This document shows, one piece after another, positions 1-11,595 of a stretch of DNA of 64,000 bases; the stretch's first letter is position 1; each line of letters opens with the position of its first letter. The stretch covers positions 248,001 to 312,000 of the forward strand of contig NC_079246.1 of NCBI RefSeq assembly GCF_028009165.1, given 5' to 3'. The position numbers and the translations under genes are program-made. The DNA is from Akanthomyces muscarius (taxonomy: Eukaryota; Ascomycota; Sordariomycetes; Hypocreales; Cordycipitaceae). Below the pieces are notes generated by a model. It did no database searches. It saw nothing but the letters and a program-made list of their open reading frames with translations, and was not told the DNA's origin.

Positions 1-1310
1 CGCTCTGCGGCCCGCGTTGCTTCTCGCTCCTCGTGCGCCTGCTTCTCCTCTTCCGAGAAGAATCGCGTCATGCTAAACTCGGGAGCACGGCGGCGCTCGA
101 GGCGGCGGTTCGTTCTGGTGTCGCGGCGCATCTTGAGGGCGTGTGCCTCTTTTTGCACGAGCTCCTTCTCGCTAGCCTTGTCAAGCATAGTGCCCTCGAG
201 ACTCAGGTATGTCGTCTCACCACTCACACCAACGTCAAAATTGCGTATTCGGAAGCGAATCTTGCCCTTGACTTTGTCGCCATTAGCGTCAACCCAAAAG
301 CCAGTGCTGTGAATTTGATGCACAACGCCGTGCTCATCAGGCGCCACAATGGACGCCGTCTCCTCCATGCCCTCAGCCTCGGGGTCCTCGTTGGACACCC
401 ACTTCCACGACGGAGGCAGTCGGCGGGCCTCGATGGAGGCGTTGAATTTGCCAAAGCACACCACGCCAATGTGACCTTCGGTCTGCAGGTTGACGCTACC
501 TTCCATCCAAGCGCCACGGCTAGGCATAAACAGATCCACGTCGGCGGTGATCCAGCCAAAGCCCACGCCGTATTCACGCTGCGACTTGAGCGTCGTCACT
601 TCCTCGTCGCTACTGGCGGCGCCTACGCGGCTGGGCTCGTCGCCGAGCGCAACGTTCTTGTAGTTCATGAGGACGCCGCGAAGCGAAGGCACATACTTGT
701 TCTGTAGGTGGCGCAGGTAATGAAATTCGCAGTTGGTGACGGGCTGCGCCCAGCCAATGGGATATATGGGTTCGTATAGCGAGACTGTCTGCGAGAAGAA
801 GGGGAATTGCGGCTTGGCGGGAATGTCGGGGGGCTGGTATATATCGGATATGGAGTTGACAACAGGCTCGTCAATGTCCATGGCGTCGGCTGCTTGGGCA
901 GATTCACTTTCCAACTGTGATTGTGCCAGGGCCGTCTCACCATCTATGTCTATAGCCTCCGCATCGTCGTTGGCCTTTTCGGATTTTTTTTTCTTGCGTT
1001 CCGCCTTTTCCTCACCGTCGGCGTGCTTCTTTCGGGACTTTTTCTTGTCACTCTTGTCTACCTCCCCTTCGCTATCGTGCTTGCTCGTCTTCTTCTTCTT
1101 CTTCTTCTTCTTCTTCTCTTTCTTGTCGGCTACATCGTCGTGTTGTTGGCTGTTGTCGGCAGAGACGCTCTTTGACTTTTTATGCCTGCGCTCCTCGGGG
1201 TCGGCGGCGGCATCCGCTTCACGGGAGCGCTTCTTGTCCGACTTGTGAGACTTTTTGGCCTTTTTGTCTGCCTTGGGAGAGACGGGCTCCGGCGAAGTGG
1301 CGGCCGGCAT
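1..1310 (-). CDS. RPA43: DNA-directed RNA polymerase I subunit Rpa43 (5' part; 3' end outside window)
   Basis: Subunit of RNA polymerase I that with Rpa14 forms the stalk and contacts Rrn3 during rDNA transcription in the nucleolus (family knowledge). The ATG at 1310 opens one frame running off the left edge; about 436 residues are visible without an intron. Residues 1-150 are a Lys/Asp/Glu-rich tail with a run of nine lysines coded by AAG repeats (about 1085-1115). The conserved body starts near residue 152 with SDIYQPPDIPAK, followed by the SHS2-like part (FFSQTVSLYEPIYPIGWAQP, FHYLRHLQNKYVPSLRGVLM) and an OB/S1-like part (YGVGFGWITADVDLFMP, EGHIGVVCFGKFNASIE, TGFWVDANGDKVKGKIRFRI). After the OB domain comes an Arg/Glu-rich C-terminal stretch, cut by the window edge. 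It is divergent from RIB1. Confidence 0.9.
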   Translation of the reverse strand, partial: MPAATSPEPVSPKADKKAKKSHKSDKKRSREADAAADPEERRHKKSKSVSADNSQQHDDVADKKEKKKKKKKKKTSKHDSEGEVDKSDKKKSRKKHADGEEKAERKKKKSEKANDDAEAIDIDGETALAQSQLESESAQAADAMDIDEPVVNSISDIYQPPDIPAKPQFPFFSQTVSLYEPIYPIGWAQPVTNCEFHYLRHLQNKYVPSLRGVLMNYKNVALGDEPSRVGAASSDEEVTTLKSQREYGVGFGWITADVDLFMPSRGAWMEGSVNLQTEGHIGVVCFGKFNASIEARRLPPSWKWVSNEDPEAEGMEETASIVAPDEHGVVHQIHSTGFWVDANGDKVKGKIRFRIRNFDVGVSGETTYLSLEGTMLDKASEKELVQKEAHALKMRRDTRTNRRLERRRAPEFSMTRFFSEEEKQAHEEREATRAAE

Positions 1311-2682
1311 TATGGCAGAATTGATGTGTCGAGATGCTGTCGTGCAAGGTGTAATAGCGAGTTGCATCTTCCAAGTGCTGGTAAATTTTTTTGCGGGCTC
1401 GTTATCGATTGCGTCGGTGGGGCGATGTGAACAGAACCCTGGACTACCCTGGGGTAGAAACGAAAATATCAGAGAGCTGTCTGTGGCGGATTCGAGGGTA
1501 GAAAAAAAAGGAATGGTAAATTGGGTATCCTGGTGCTGATGCGAACCATTATTCTCTGCTAGCCCTTCGGTTCTCAATGACGGCCACGGCGAGTCTGTGA
1601 ATTTCGGGTGCCTTGCGCCTGTACTTTGACGGAGTGCAGCGAGTGTTCGCGGGATATAAACAGCGGGTTCCCGTGCGAAGGTACATAACGAGACATCTAA
1701 AACAACAGATCTGATAAATAGGCGGCCATGTTCGCTATTGAGAGTTGGAATTGGCAAAGTGATCTTACAGTTTCGAAATGGGCATAAAACACCCGTTTAC
1801 TGGGCTAGACGCGTCTTAACACGGCACCTACACGACGCGAACATCAACAGATGAATCAACAAGAATTGCAGAATCTATACGATTCCTCTATGCAACTTCA
1901 AAATCTAATTTTCCTGGTTCTCAGTAATAACAATGTCAATGTTGTGCACGGTGATGGCGGTCCAGACCGTCGCGCACCGTTGCGCTTGGTAGATCAGATA
2001 ACACGGGCCTGGCGGGCGCACCGACATCCAGATAGTTTCAGGGCCCAGAAACAATGCCTCAATAGCAGCATAAGTATTGCACGCTGGGACGTTGTTGCGC
2101 AACATGTGCACGGGCAGACGCTGAAGCGCGTCGTGCACGGTGACGTTGAGCGGGAAGATGTTTAGGGGCTCGGCTGTCAAGTGTCGACCACCGCCGAAGA
2201 CAGGAGCGCTGCCGCCGGGAGAATTGCCCACCGGGCTGATCAGCAAGTGTCGCCCGCGCCGAGGAGGAATTGCCGTAGCTGCGTCCGTAATTGGCAGTAC
2301 TAGCAAAGGAAATGTTAGACATTCCGCTTCCAAAACCCCGCCCCCACAGTTCGCCGAGGTTCTATGGCAGCCACCGGCCGCACCGGCCGAGTAGTGGGCA
2401 AGCACATGACTAATTGCCTACCAAATTTCGCTGGCCGATGGGCGGCAGATTGCTAAGGTTTGGTCAGACGCATGAAGGCTAATTCAATTCCCTTGTGCAC
2501 CAGCAGCAACGACTCTTATTTCCTAGTCCCTTCATACTCACTCCCTTTTCCCTACCATCGCAATTGGCGACAACTGCCCAATCCCTTCCGACCCGTTCTG
2601 TCGACGTAGCCCGCATTGCTCTACACGCCGGCTGTTTGCTGCAATTGATGCCATTGCGGCTAAACCACGCCTCTCCGCCACC
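1311..2682. other. Intergenic region between divergent RPA43 and RIB1
   Basis: This 1.37 kb spacer must hold the promoters of both flanking genes. The 180 bases before the RIB1 start are pyrimidine-rich, typical of a fungal 5' leader. On the minus strand about 1905-2405 is open for 166 codons, but it has no ATG near its start and matches no family I know, so I do not call a gene. Confidence 0.5.
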
Positions 2683-3874
2683 ATGCCCTCACCTACGAGC
2701 AACGATCTGACCGAGACACACCAGCTGCCGGCATTTTACTCACCGCGCACTGCGCCTGTCGATAGCGGCGCCGAAGACCACAGCGATGCGGCCACCACTC
2801 CGGTAGACGACCTGTCGCTGCCCCCCGCTGCTACCGGTACGCCCTCGTCGCTGCCCCCGCCTCCATCGCTGCTGTCGCCAGCATTCACACCCCCGGCCAC
2901 CCCCGGCACGCAGACACCCAAGACCCGAGGACCCAGAAGCGTTCCCGTCGACAGCTCCGTCGCCTCCGGCGGCTGCGGCTCCAAGAAGCCCCGTCTACTC
3001 GAGAAGCTGCCCGAGGTGCAATGCCTCGTGCGCGCGCGCATCCCAACCGTCAATGGCACCGAGATGTTCTTGCATCTCTACACCAACAATGTCGACAAAA
3101 AAGAGCACCTGGCCATTGTATTTGGCAAGCATATCCGGAGCCAGAGCCTCGACGCACCACGCGAGGGCGAGACGGAAATGGATCGCATGATTCGTGGCGC
3201 CTACACCGGCCGGCTGTTTCCCGGTCGCACAACGAGCGGCATGGGCAGCAGCGAGCCCAGCACGCCAGTATCGGAGCCTGCGACTACAAAGACTGCGGAT
3301 CCCCCGCTGGTTCGAATTCATTCCGAGTGTTACACCGGCGAGACAGCCTGGTCTGCGCGCTGCGACTGCGGCGAGCAGCTCGACGAGGCGGCCCGTCTGA
3401 TGGGTCTGCCCGATAATGAGAGCGGCGGCATTATTATTTATCTGCGACAAGAAGGCCGCGGCATTGGCTTGGGCGAGAAGCTAAAGGCATACAACCTGCA
3501 AGATCTGGGTTCCGATACCGTCGAAGCAAACTTGCTCCTCCGCCACCCTGCCGATGCCAGAAGCTACGGCTTGGCTACGGCTATGCTGCTTGATCTCGGA
3601 CAGGATAGCGTGCGGCTGCTGACAAACAACCCGGACAAGATTCGCGCTGTCGAGGGACCGAACAGAGAGGTGGTTGTCAAGGAGAGAGTCGCCATGGTGC
3701 CGCTCTCGTGGCGCGGTAAAGGCGGATTTCGAAGCGAAGAGGTGGAGGGTTATTTGAAGACAAAGGTAGGCGCGCTCACTTATTTCACTCTGGCCAAAAA
3801 ATCACACGCTGACATGCTCATTGCAGATCGAACGAATGGGACACCTGTTGGATATGGGAGGCATGCCACACTAA
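2683..3874 (+). CDS. RIB1: GTP cyclohydrolase II (riboflavin biosynthesis)
   Basis: Converts GTP to 2,5-diamino-6-ribosylamino-4(3H)-pyrimidinone 5'-phosphate, formate and pyrophosphate, the first committed step of riboflavin synthesis. Exons 2683-3765 and 3827-3874 (376 aa). The 61-nt intron 3766-3826 has GTAGGC donor, CTGAC branch and TTGCAG acceptor. Splicing restores the family's C-terminal end, [20 protein letters not shown]. Zinc ligands are Cys216, Cys227 and Cys229 ([15 protein letters not shown]). The active-site signature RQEGRGIGL lies at about residues 255-263, followed by the substrate loop LLTNNPDKI. The first 110 residues are a Pro/Ser/Thr-rich extension usual in filamentous fungi. 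The start ATG sits in a good context (GCCACCATG). Confidence 0.95.
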
Positions 3875-4340
3875 ACATGATTTACATGATGGGATATTGA
3901 CAACAGCATTGCACATATATGGAGTTTTCCGGCGTTTGATTTGTCGAGTTCAATTTGGATTCGTATTACAGCAGCGAGCTCGCGCAAACATAAACCAAAT
4001 CTACATACAAATATCACGCCATATCTGGCGCTTAAAGTTGCGCAAGCAAGCAATAACTGAATCCTCCAATCACGCGATTTCTTATACGTAAAGTCGCAGC
4101 ATTAGATCCTTGCCCTGCAGTTGGTCGTGTGATGTTGGGTGTATCGCGTCCACCGTCCACCTGATGCGGCGCTGGGGACGCGCCCCACCTAGAAATTTCA
4201 CTGATCGCGATAACTGCGCCAGGCAGCTCCAAACCCTTTTTTCTACAGACTCTCGTACCTTTCAGCCAAACCCGCCATGGCACTTTCAAAATTGAACTAA
4301 TTTTACTAGCATGAAAAGCTAATAGCAGACGCGGAAGAAC
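3875..4340. other. Spacer between RIB1 and the coilin-like gene
   Basis: 466 bases between tandem genes. It should hold the RIB1 3' end and the next promoter. I see no further gene or repeat. Confidence 0.5.
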
Positions 4341-7300
4341 ATGTCATTTGGCGACATCCGGCTACGGCTGGTGATTCGCAGACACACCGTGCCAGATGTG
4401 AAGCTCGTCTGGCCGTGCGCGCCAACAGATGACTTGACGATTGCTAAGCTGCTCGCCCAGGTCAACGAGGTGGTGCCCCTCGAAGGCGGCGAATGGGGTC
4501 TTGAGGACTATACGGTCGAGTTGGGCGACGGCAGCAACGGTGCCAGCTTTGAGTGTCTACATTTTCAGCTCGTGTCGCGGATCCTCAAGGATGAAGATCA
4601 AGTTTTGTAAGCGCGATGTGTGCCAAACGCAAGGACAGCCAAGCTAACGTCCGCAATAGAATTCGACCACTTCTAAGCGACGATCTTAAGAGAAGGCGAC
4701 GAAGCGGACGGCATCAGATCTCCAATGGTGGAAAGCACCTGGTCGACGGCATCGCCTTTGGCAGGCCTTGGCTACATCTACCTGGTGACCGACCGGCCCT
4801 CGAGCTTCCGCCGCGCAAACGCGCGCGCATCACCTACGACGACGACGACGACGATGACGACTCGGACGCCGCGTCGGAATTTCACGCCGACTGGGACTCC
4901 AACGACGAGCTGGAAGGCGAGGATGCGGAGCTCGCAAGCGGCTCCTCGTTTGAAGACGAGGAGGGCGACGACGACCTGATGCAGGAGCTGGAACTGCTAA
5001 AGCAAGACAGGCGCGATATTTCAGAAGCATCGAGCGACAACGAGGATGTGGGGTTCGGCCTACTGCCCATGCTGGACTCGATGGCCGCGCTGCGCATGGC
5101 ATTTCCCAACCTTCCATCGTTCATCATCCAGCAAGAGCTGCGTCGCCGGAACCAAGATGTACGGGATGCATACAAGACGCTAGCACAGTCGTATGGGCCG
5201 ACGCTCAGCTTTGACGAGATGATGGACTCGGTCCTGACGGCGTCTCGGCCGTCAAATACACCTCTCGCCGCGCGATTCAAGTCGCTGGGGGATCAGTCAC
5301 CGGCGCAGCCACTGCCGGGTCGACGTCTAATTGAGGTTGTGGAGAGTGATGGGGATGGTGCCGACGAGGACGAAAATTTAAATGAGAGCGGCAAGGTTGT
5401 TGGTCTTGGTATCCGCGACGTTGATATGGGCTCGGATAGCGGCAGCGACAGTGACGATTCCAGTGACTCCGATTCCGACTCGGACTCGTCAGGTGGCGTT
5501 TCATACACACAAGCTACCGCTGACGCCGAAGAGGGCAGCGATGACGAATCGAATGATTCCTTGTCAGACTCTGATTCTGATTCAAGCTCTGATTCAGACT
5601 CGGGTGACGAAATCGCATTTGCAAAGTCCCGCAATGCTGCTGAAGCCATTAGCAGAAGCGAGTCCGAATCCGAATCGTCTGATAGCGATTCAAGCTCGTC
5701 GGATGAGTCTGACGCTGGCCCGACAGAAATTTCCACGTCACGGATACAGACTCTATCCAAAGCTGTGACCCCACCTACGCCATCGGTGGTTGTGCCCGCA
5801 GTTGAACCTGGATGCGGCCTTAGCAGGACACAAAAGCGCAACGCTAGAAGGAAGCGCAGCAAGCAAATGCACAATTCCGTCAACGGGTCAGCAACATTGG
5901 ATGAGTCGACGCCCGACGAGATCATGGCTGCTCTCGAGGCACGAAAAGCAGCCCTCCTCAGCTCACTCGGCAGTGAGACTTTGCAGCCCGAAATCCCGGA
6001 TTCTATGACACTGGAACCTTTGGCCAGCGAAGCGTCTGACAAAGCGCCGATACCCGCGACAAACGGTGTTGATACACAACCGAATGGCGAGTCCGCCAAC
6101 CCCTCGCCAAGACGGCTCAACCTGAACGCCGGAGCCAGTCGGAGACTGCTGTTTGGTGCGCTTGGATTGAAAGCACCTAAAAACAAAGCAGACGAGGAGA
6201 AGCTGAAAAAGGATTTGATGAAGGGCGTCAAGCCTTTGGCCAACAAACGATTGGTAGAAGAAGTGGAAGAGCCTGCGGAGCCAGATACCACCATGGAGGA
6301 CGACAGTTGGCGAGAGAAGATTAGCTATCGAGCAGTCGAATGCTGTCACGATGGTATTGTTCTCAGTGAGCCGCCGTTTCCATTTGTGCAGCGTTGGGAT
6401 CCGCAGCAGCAGTACAGCTCGATGCGCAAGCGCAAACGCCAATCACAGTCGCATTACGAAGACTACGAAGACGACTCGCTAGTATATGACGACCCGCCAG
6501 CGAAGACAACCTCGAACAAGAAGAAGAAGAAGGCACAAAAGAGCAAGTCAGATGGCGAAAACGAGTCAGAACTGCCAAATGACCATACCGACGATGCCAG
6601 AGTTGAAGAAGACTTGCCCCCGCTGCCTTCTGATCTCACGTCATTAGTGCCACTGACCCAGGACGCTGTGATTCCTGGCCAGCTGGTGACGTGGAAGCAA
6701 CTGTCCATGTCGAAAGCGACGAGCTGGCAACCCCAAATGGCTTCGTTTACGGGCGTTATACTCGAAGACTCCGACGCAAATAGTATCAAAGTGGTCCTGG
6801 CTAGGCGTGACCGCGAAACAAACGAGCACGTATACGACGAACATACAGGCCAAAGGGTCTACGAAAAGTTTGAAGCACCGTCACTCGATGACGAGGAGGA
6901 GGATGCCGGAGCAGACGACGGACACCGAACTGTTAGTTGGTTCGAGATGATGGAGCCACGACTCATTCCTGGCTCGGCACCTGCAGGGTTCGTTGATTCG
7001 ACAAACGGCGCAGACGTGACAGCAGAGGTAAGCGCACACAATAGTGGGCATGCCTCGACCGGCCAGGTAGAAACGCAGCAATCGCGCGCCGAAACCCACG
7101 GGAGCGCTGACGGCGCCGATTCGGCGTCGATCCATTCCGCACAGCGCCCGCATCACTTCGAGCTGCCCCTAGCAGACGACGGACTGATGAGCGCTGCGAG
7201 CGACAGCCTGGACACGGCGCGCGCGTTTGGTGTGCGCCACCAAAGCCAAGACCAGGCCGCGCCTGGGTCTCCCGGAGAGGGCCGCCAACAACGAGAAGCT

Positions 7301-8086
7301 GCTGCTGACAAGGTGGCAACAGGACCTCTCTCCGGGAAGCCGAGTCTAGACAACGAGGCCGAGACGACGGCGGAAACGCAGGAAGCAGCCCAGCCAAAGG
7401 CAAAGAAGAAGAAGACGAAGACGGCGGCTGCCAAAGACTCTGGCAATGCGACTACGGTCGTGCCGTCCTCGCTGGCTGACGATGCGCAGGATGGTGATGA
7501 GGGCGGCAACGTGGATATGGAGATGGGCGACTCGCTGGCAGAGGTCGATGAGGCGTTGATACCGGAGACGCTGATTGACGCCGCAGCGGCGCCTGCGCTT
7601 GTTCCTGGGCTATTAAACAGCAGCCCGTTTGAGTCGCTCGACGAGCTCTTTGTCACGGCATCATCGTCGCGGCCGTCAATGGATGCAACAGCAAGCTCGC
7701 TCCCCATTATACCCAGCGCTGCACACGCCGACGACGCGGAGTACAAGGAGGCCATGCGCCGGCTCGATAACGGCGAGTCGGACGGCGAGGAGCAGAATCT
7801 GTTTCCCAACGCGACGCAGCCTGTCAAGACAAGAGCAGGAGAAGAAGCAGTGCCGGAAGCACGCAGCAGCCCGCGCAGACAGATCAAGGGGAAGAAGAAG
7901 AGCGCGTTTGTGGTGCCAGAGGGCAGCCAGGTGATTACACTGAGCTCTAGTCCGGTGCAGCGACGGTCACCACCGGCGGCGGCCCGTAGGGCGGCGAGGC
8001 GGCGCAGCGTGAGCGCGCAGCTGCACTCGGAGGACGAGGGAAGTCAGAAGCAGCGGGCGAAGCTTAGGAGCCGGTCCGGAAGCTGA
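4341..8086 (+). CDS. Coilin-like acidic nuclear protein (DUF7357-type N-terminus)
   Basis: Exons 4341-4606 and 4660-8086 (1230 aa). The 53-nt intron has GTAAGC donor, GCTAAC branch and AATAG acceptor, and splicing joins SRILKDEDQVL to IRPLLSDDLKRRR. The first ~125 residues form a ubiquitin-fold-like conserved block (SFGDIRLRLVIRRHTVPDVK, then GRHQISNGGKHLVDGIAFG) as in fungal coilin-like proteins. An Asp run and long Ser/Asp/Glu tracts follow (about residues 150-460). Residues ~226-270 (ALRMAFPNLPSFIIQQELRR) look like a CUE-type helix bundle. A Tudor-like block is at about 743-860 (VIPGQLVTWKQLSM, FTGVILEDSDANSIKVVLA). The C-terminus is basic and low-complexity. A role in Cajal-body or nucleolar RNP assembly is inferred from coilin, not proven. 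Weak similarity to Nopp140/Srp40 comes from the Ser/Asp tracts only. Confidence 0.7.
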
Positions 8087-9854
8087 AGGCGAGTCGTGTC
8101 GTTTTTGTGTCGTGCATCATGCATCAAGGATGGATATACCCGCCCCGGGTCCATGGGGATGAAAGTTTTTTTTGGTCTCTACAGTAGACTACCTGTATAG
8201 TAAATGTATAGATTTCACGAGATGGGTTGGCAAATGTATGGTTTTGCTGAGCAAACACATTTGAAGCTGTTGCAGATGTAGTGCCGCCACAGAGAGAGTT
8301 GTGTTGATGCAGGTGACGGCAGCGGCAAGTACTGACAGCCGTCGTTTCAAAGGACCCTGCTTCACTGTTCGCTGTAGGGCTCTCAGGGCGAGAAGCACGA
8401 CCTTGGCAGAAGCAGCTGAATCCGGGGGACGCTAAAGAATTTTGTCCATGCTCTTGGCATGGTTTGCATGGCTGGCTAGGGCTGATCGGATGGCGCGGTG
8501 GTGGCTTTTTTCCCAGTCTTGACACTAGAAGCTTGTTTCGCTGACCGCCTGGTTGGTTAGTGGTGGGTGGTTGAGCGAGTTTTATTCTGTTAGTGCCTTG
8601 AGGTCCTGTCACGCGACACTTTGTCTCGGTGGGTTCTGGAATGTCTTGTCCAATCGCCCGCTATATCGAATTCGGCAGCTGTACGAATACCGAAAGACTG
8701 TGCAAGCGAGGTGTTATTTTTTACAACCTTTATCCCCCCGCGTTTCGAGGTTAGAATGGCTGCATGGTGTGGCGGCTGGCGGGATGAGGGTCGGGCTTGA
8801 GTCACGGCTGTGCAAGATGTAACTGGTTCTTTTCTTTATTACCTACCAGTTGTCGTAGTACAGACTGCTCGTCGGAACAGAATGAGTGGCCTGTCAAGAG
8901 CGCATGGATTCCCTGCGGTGCGTCGCTTTCTTCTACATTGCGGTGTGCGTTTGTGCAGGGCCGTTTACCCACCAGGCAGGATACCGCAGGACCCATGAGC
9001 CACCCGCTGCAGCAAAAAAGAGAGAACATGCTTTTATTCGCTCGATTTTTCTACCAAGTAGTTTATGTTGCCCTAAAGTTGGCGCGCGTGGTGACGGCGG
9101 TGGTGGTGGTGGTGGTGTGAGAGAATGGGCCGTGTGATCCCGAGGCATTGGGTGCGATGTGCCTGTCTCACTGGCGCGGGCTTGGCGGGGGGAGCCAGCC
9201 AAAAACCCAATATTAACTATGACATGCCCGACTTTGCATCTGTGACCTGTCTTCCTCACAACCTCTTGCTGTGTGCGTTATTTGTGGTGTGTTCCTCTGC
9301 TTTTCTTGCAGCCACTCACGTCGTTGCGGTCCGAGAATTTCTGACACGAAACCAAGGTTTACGAATCCCGGACAGGAACTGGGATCCTTTGGACGCCGAT
9401 CTTGCCGCCTCTTCCAGGTCCCCTAAAAACCAAGCAGGCACTGGCTGTGGGGAACCCTGGCAAGCAAAGCTGGCGGCTCATTCACGGACGAGCAGTTAGA
9501 GAGCTGGGAAATCAATTACACTTGACCATCTTGCCGTCCTGCAGGGTCTGGGAAACTGGGCGGTTTCGCCACCTTCTTCAAGCAACTTTGTTTCCACCTG
9601 CAGAGGCGTCCTGGCGAAAACGCCATTCAGCTCTTTATTCACTTCAGATCACTACCCAGGAACCTTCTCTGTTCTTCTTTATTCCGTCCTTGCTCCGGCA
9701 TCGTTTGATGCTGCCTTTATAAAAAGCGGCAGACAGCCCACCGCGGGATAGTACCTACAGGACCAGCCACCACAAGATACTTATTACCTAGCAACAAAAA
9801 AAGCTCACAGCGAACCTCCGCCAGCGACAGTGCAGTTGCCGACCTACAGACATC
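8087..9854. other. Long 5' spacer of the gene at 9855
   Basis: 1.77 kb with no convincing gene. It holds a (GGT)n tract at 9099-9116 and several T-rich runs. Near 9720-9780 the sequence TTTATAAAAAGC followed by an A-rich stretch resembles a core promoter for the gene at 9855. Confidence 0.45.
9099..9116. repeat. (GGT)n microsatellite
   Basis: Six tandem GGT units in the spacer before the gene at 9855. No coding role seen. Confidence 0.8.
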
Positions 9855-10370
9855 ATGTCAAGATCGTCAGCCTCACCACACGCTGCCTCGCCAGCCCCAG
9901 CTCCCACCCTTCTCCTCTCCGTCCTCCTCCTCTCCTCTCTCCTCGGCCGTGCCCTCGCCGCCAACTCGCAGCCCGCGCCGCTCCCCACCCTCCATGCCGT
10001 CGTCGCGCCGGGCGCCGCGGCCGCAGCACCGGACGCCGACAGGAACCACTACAACAACGCCGTCCACGACAACCAGCAGCGCGCGCAGCAGCCGTCCGGG
10101 CCGTACACGCCGCTCGTCACGCCGGCGCCGTCGGCCGTCAGCGACGACCAGGCCCTGAGGGACCAGGGCTTCCGCCAGGAGACGTTTTACACGTGCATGA
10201 CGGCGCCGAGCGGCCGCGAGCACTGCGGCTGGCACACGCCCGTCCTCAAGCAGGCCAAGCAGGGCAGCGCCGCGGCGGCCGTCATGGCGCCGCGGCAGCG
10301 GACGGATGTGCGCATCGTCGTGGCCGCCGTCGTGGGCTTGGCGGGCGTCTTTGTCGTGGGCTTGATGTGA
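9855..10370 (+). CDS. Small secreted or tail-anchored protein, fungal family with a CGWH motif
   Basis: A single exon of 171 aa. It begins with a signal-like segment: a polar N-region, then LLLSVLLLSSLLGRALA with cleavage plausible near residue 36. The middle is Ala/Pro-rich and low-complexity. A conserved-looking core at about residues 108-130 contains ETFYTCMT and HCGWHTPV, two cysteines and a GWH motif that I associate with an uncharacterised Pezizomycotina family. The C-terminus is a hydrophobic segment (IVVAAVVGLAGVFVVGLM) with no residues after it, so it could be a membrane anchor or a GPI signal. Function unknown. The ATG lies just downstream of a TATA-like sequence and an A-rich leader. 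Confidence 0.75.
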   Translation: MSRSSASPHAASPAPAPTLLLSVLLLSSLLGRALAANSQPAPLPTLHAVVAPGAAAAAPDADRNHYNNAVHDNQQRAQQPSGPYTPLVTPAPSAVSDDQALRDQGFRQETFYTCMTAPSGREHCGWHTPVLKQAKQGSAAAAVMAPRQRTDVRIVVAAVVGLAGVFVVGLM

Positions 10371-11595
10371 GCCCCCAGTCAGTCATGGGGGAAATCGAGT
10401 CCTTGGTTCGGGTTTCTGTTTGGAGTCTTTGTTTGGGTAGTGCAACGCACATATTGGGACTTGGGTGGGAAGCAGCAAGTGGACCGCACACCACCTCCGT
10501 TACGATGATGACATTTACGATTATGAATACTTGGCGGTTCTTTTTTTCTCCTCCGGGATACAGCTCTTATCAGAGAGACAGACTTTGGCGTTTGGGAGAG
10601 ATTCTGCGTTGGGATGCGGACATGTACCAGAGATACCACGACATTCGTTGCGAGTGCGCACTTACAGCTGCTGGGCAGCCAAGCAATCCATTGAGTTGAC
10701 ATTATTGTACTGTCGTATAAGCTTGTGACACTTTTCGCAACTGACTTTGCCGCTCCGAACGAGATTGAACTCTAGCAACAGCCATCTTGACAAAAACTCA
10801 TCTGCATCTTTGCACTTTGTTGTTGTTGTCCTGGCTGGTGTCCAAGAATGATTGCTTCATCCGACCACGCTGCAAGTCTCCGGAATCCCCGCCCAGCTCG
10901 TGACATGGACTCGTTCATTTGACGTATCCGAAGCGCTGAGCATCATATACAATGCTTTTTGGCTCTTTTCGAAGGCTTTCTGCTGGCCGCGGCTCTGTTT
11001 CTGCATAAGGTAGAAGTCGTCCATCTGTCGGAGATGCGGCTTTCGGATGCTCGTAATGTGGTGTTTAAACTGCACTGGCCGGATTGATCGGAAACCTGCA
11101 CAGTAGCTTGATATGGTGCCATCACTTCATCGCTAACATTACGTTGACAGTCTTTTATGTAGCCCGTTTCACGTCTTCACATCACCAAAGGACCAGATGT
11201 AATTAATTTTTTTTGGTAGAAACCCCCAAAACACCATTTTGATTCATGCTAGTGAATTGAGAAGTGATAGAAAGGCCGCTTCCAACTTTCTAATAATTTT
11301 TTTGTACTTGTTCATCATGCTGCTGCTGCTCCTCTTCTTTTTGTTATCCCCCCCATTCGTCAGGACGTGGATGAGTCAAAAAAAGACAAAGGAAAACAAA
11401 ACCCAAATGTTTGCACCATGGTACTTGGCCAGAAATTTCCACGCAAAAAAATGAAAATATTGTACCAGCGCCCAGCCCAACCGCAAGAGGGTTTTCCCGT
11501 ATTTCGTCGGAAAAGGTTGTTGTTTAGTCGGACGGAGCCGAGCCGCACAAGCGGCGCACGCCCTCTTGCATCCCGGTTTGTTACAGAGTATGCGC
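10371..11595. other. Convergent spacer between the 9855 gene and eS24
   Basis: 1.2 kb between 3' ends. It is T-rich in places (11200-11400) and contains no gene I can support. Confidence 0.4.

Noticed and set aside
1905..2405. 166-codon open frame on minus between RPA43 and RIB1.
   Set aside because: It has no ATG near its start, no family resemblance, and overlaps another equally open frame; it lies in a promoter region.
5293..6294. 333-codon Ser-rich frame on minus inside the coilin-like gene.
   Set aside because: It is the complement of Ser/Asp/Glu repeats in the real gene.
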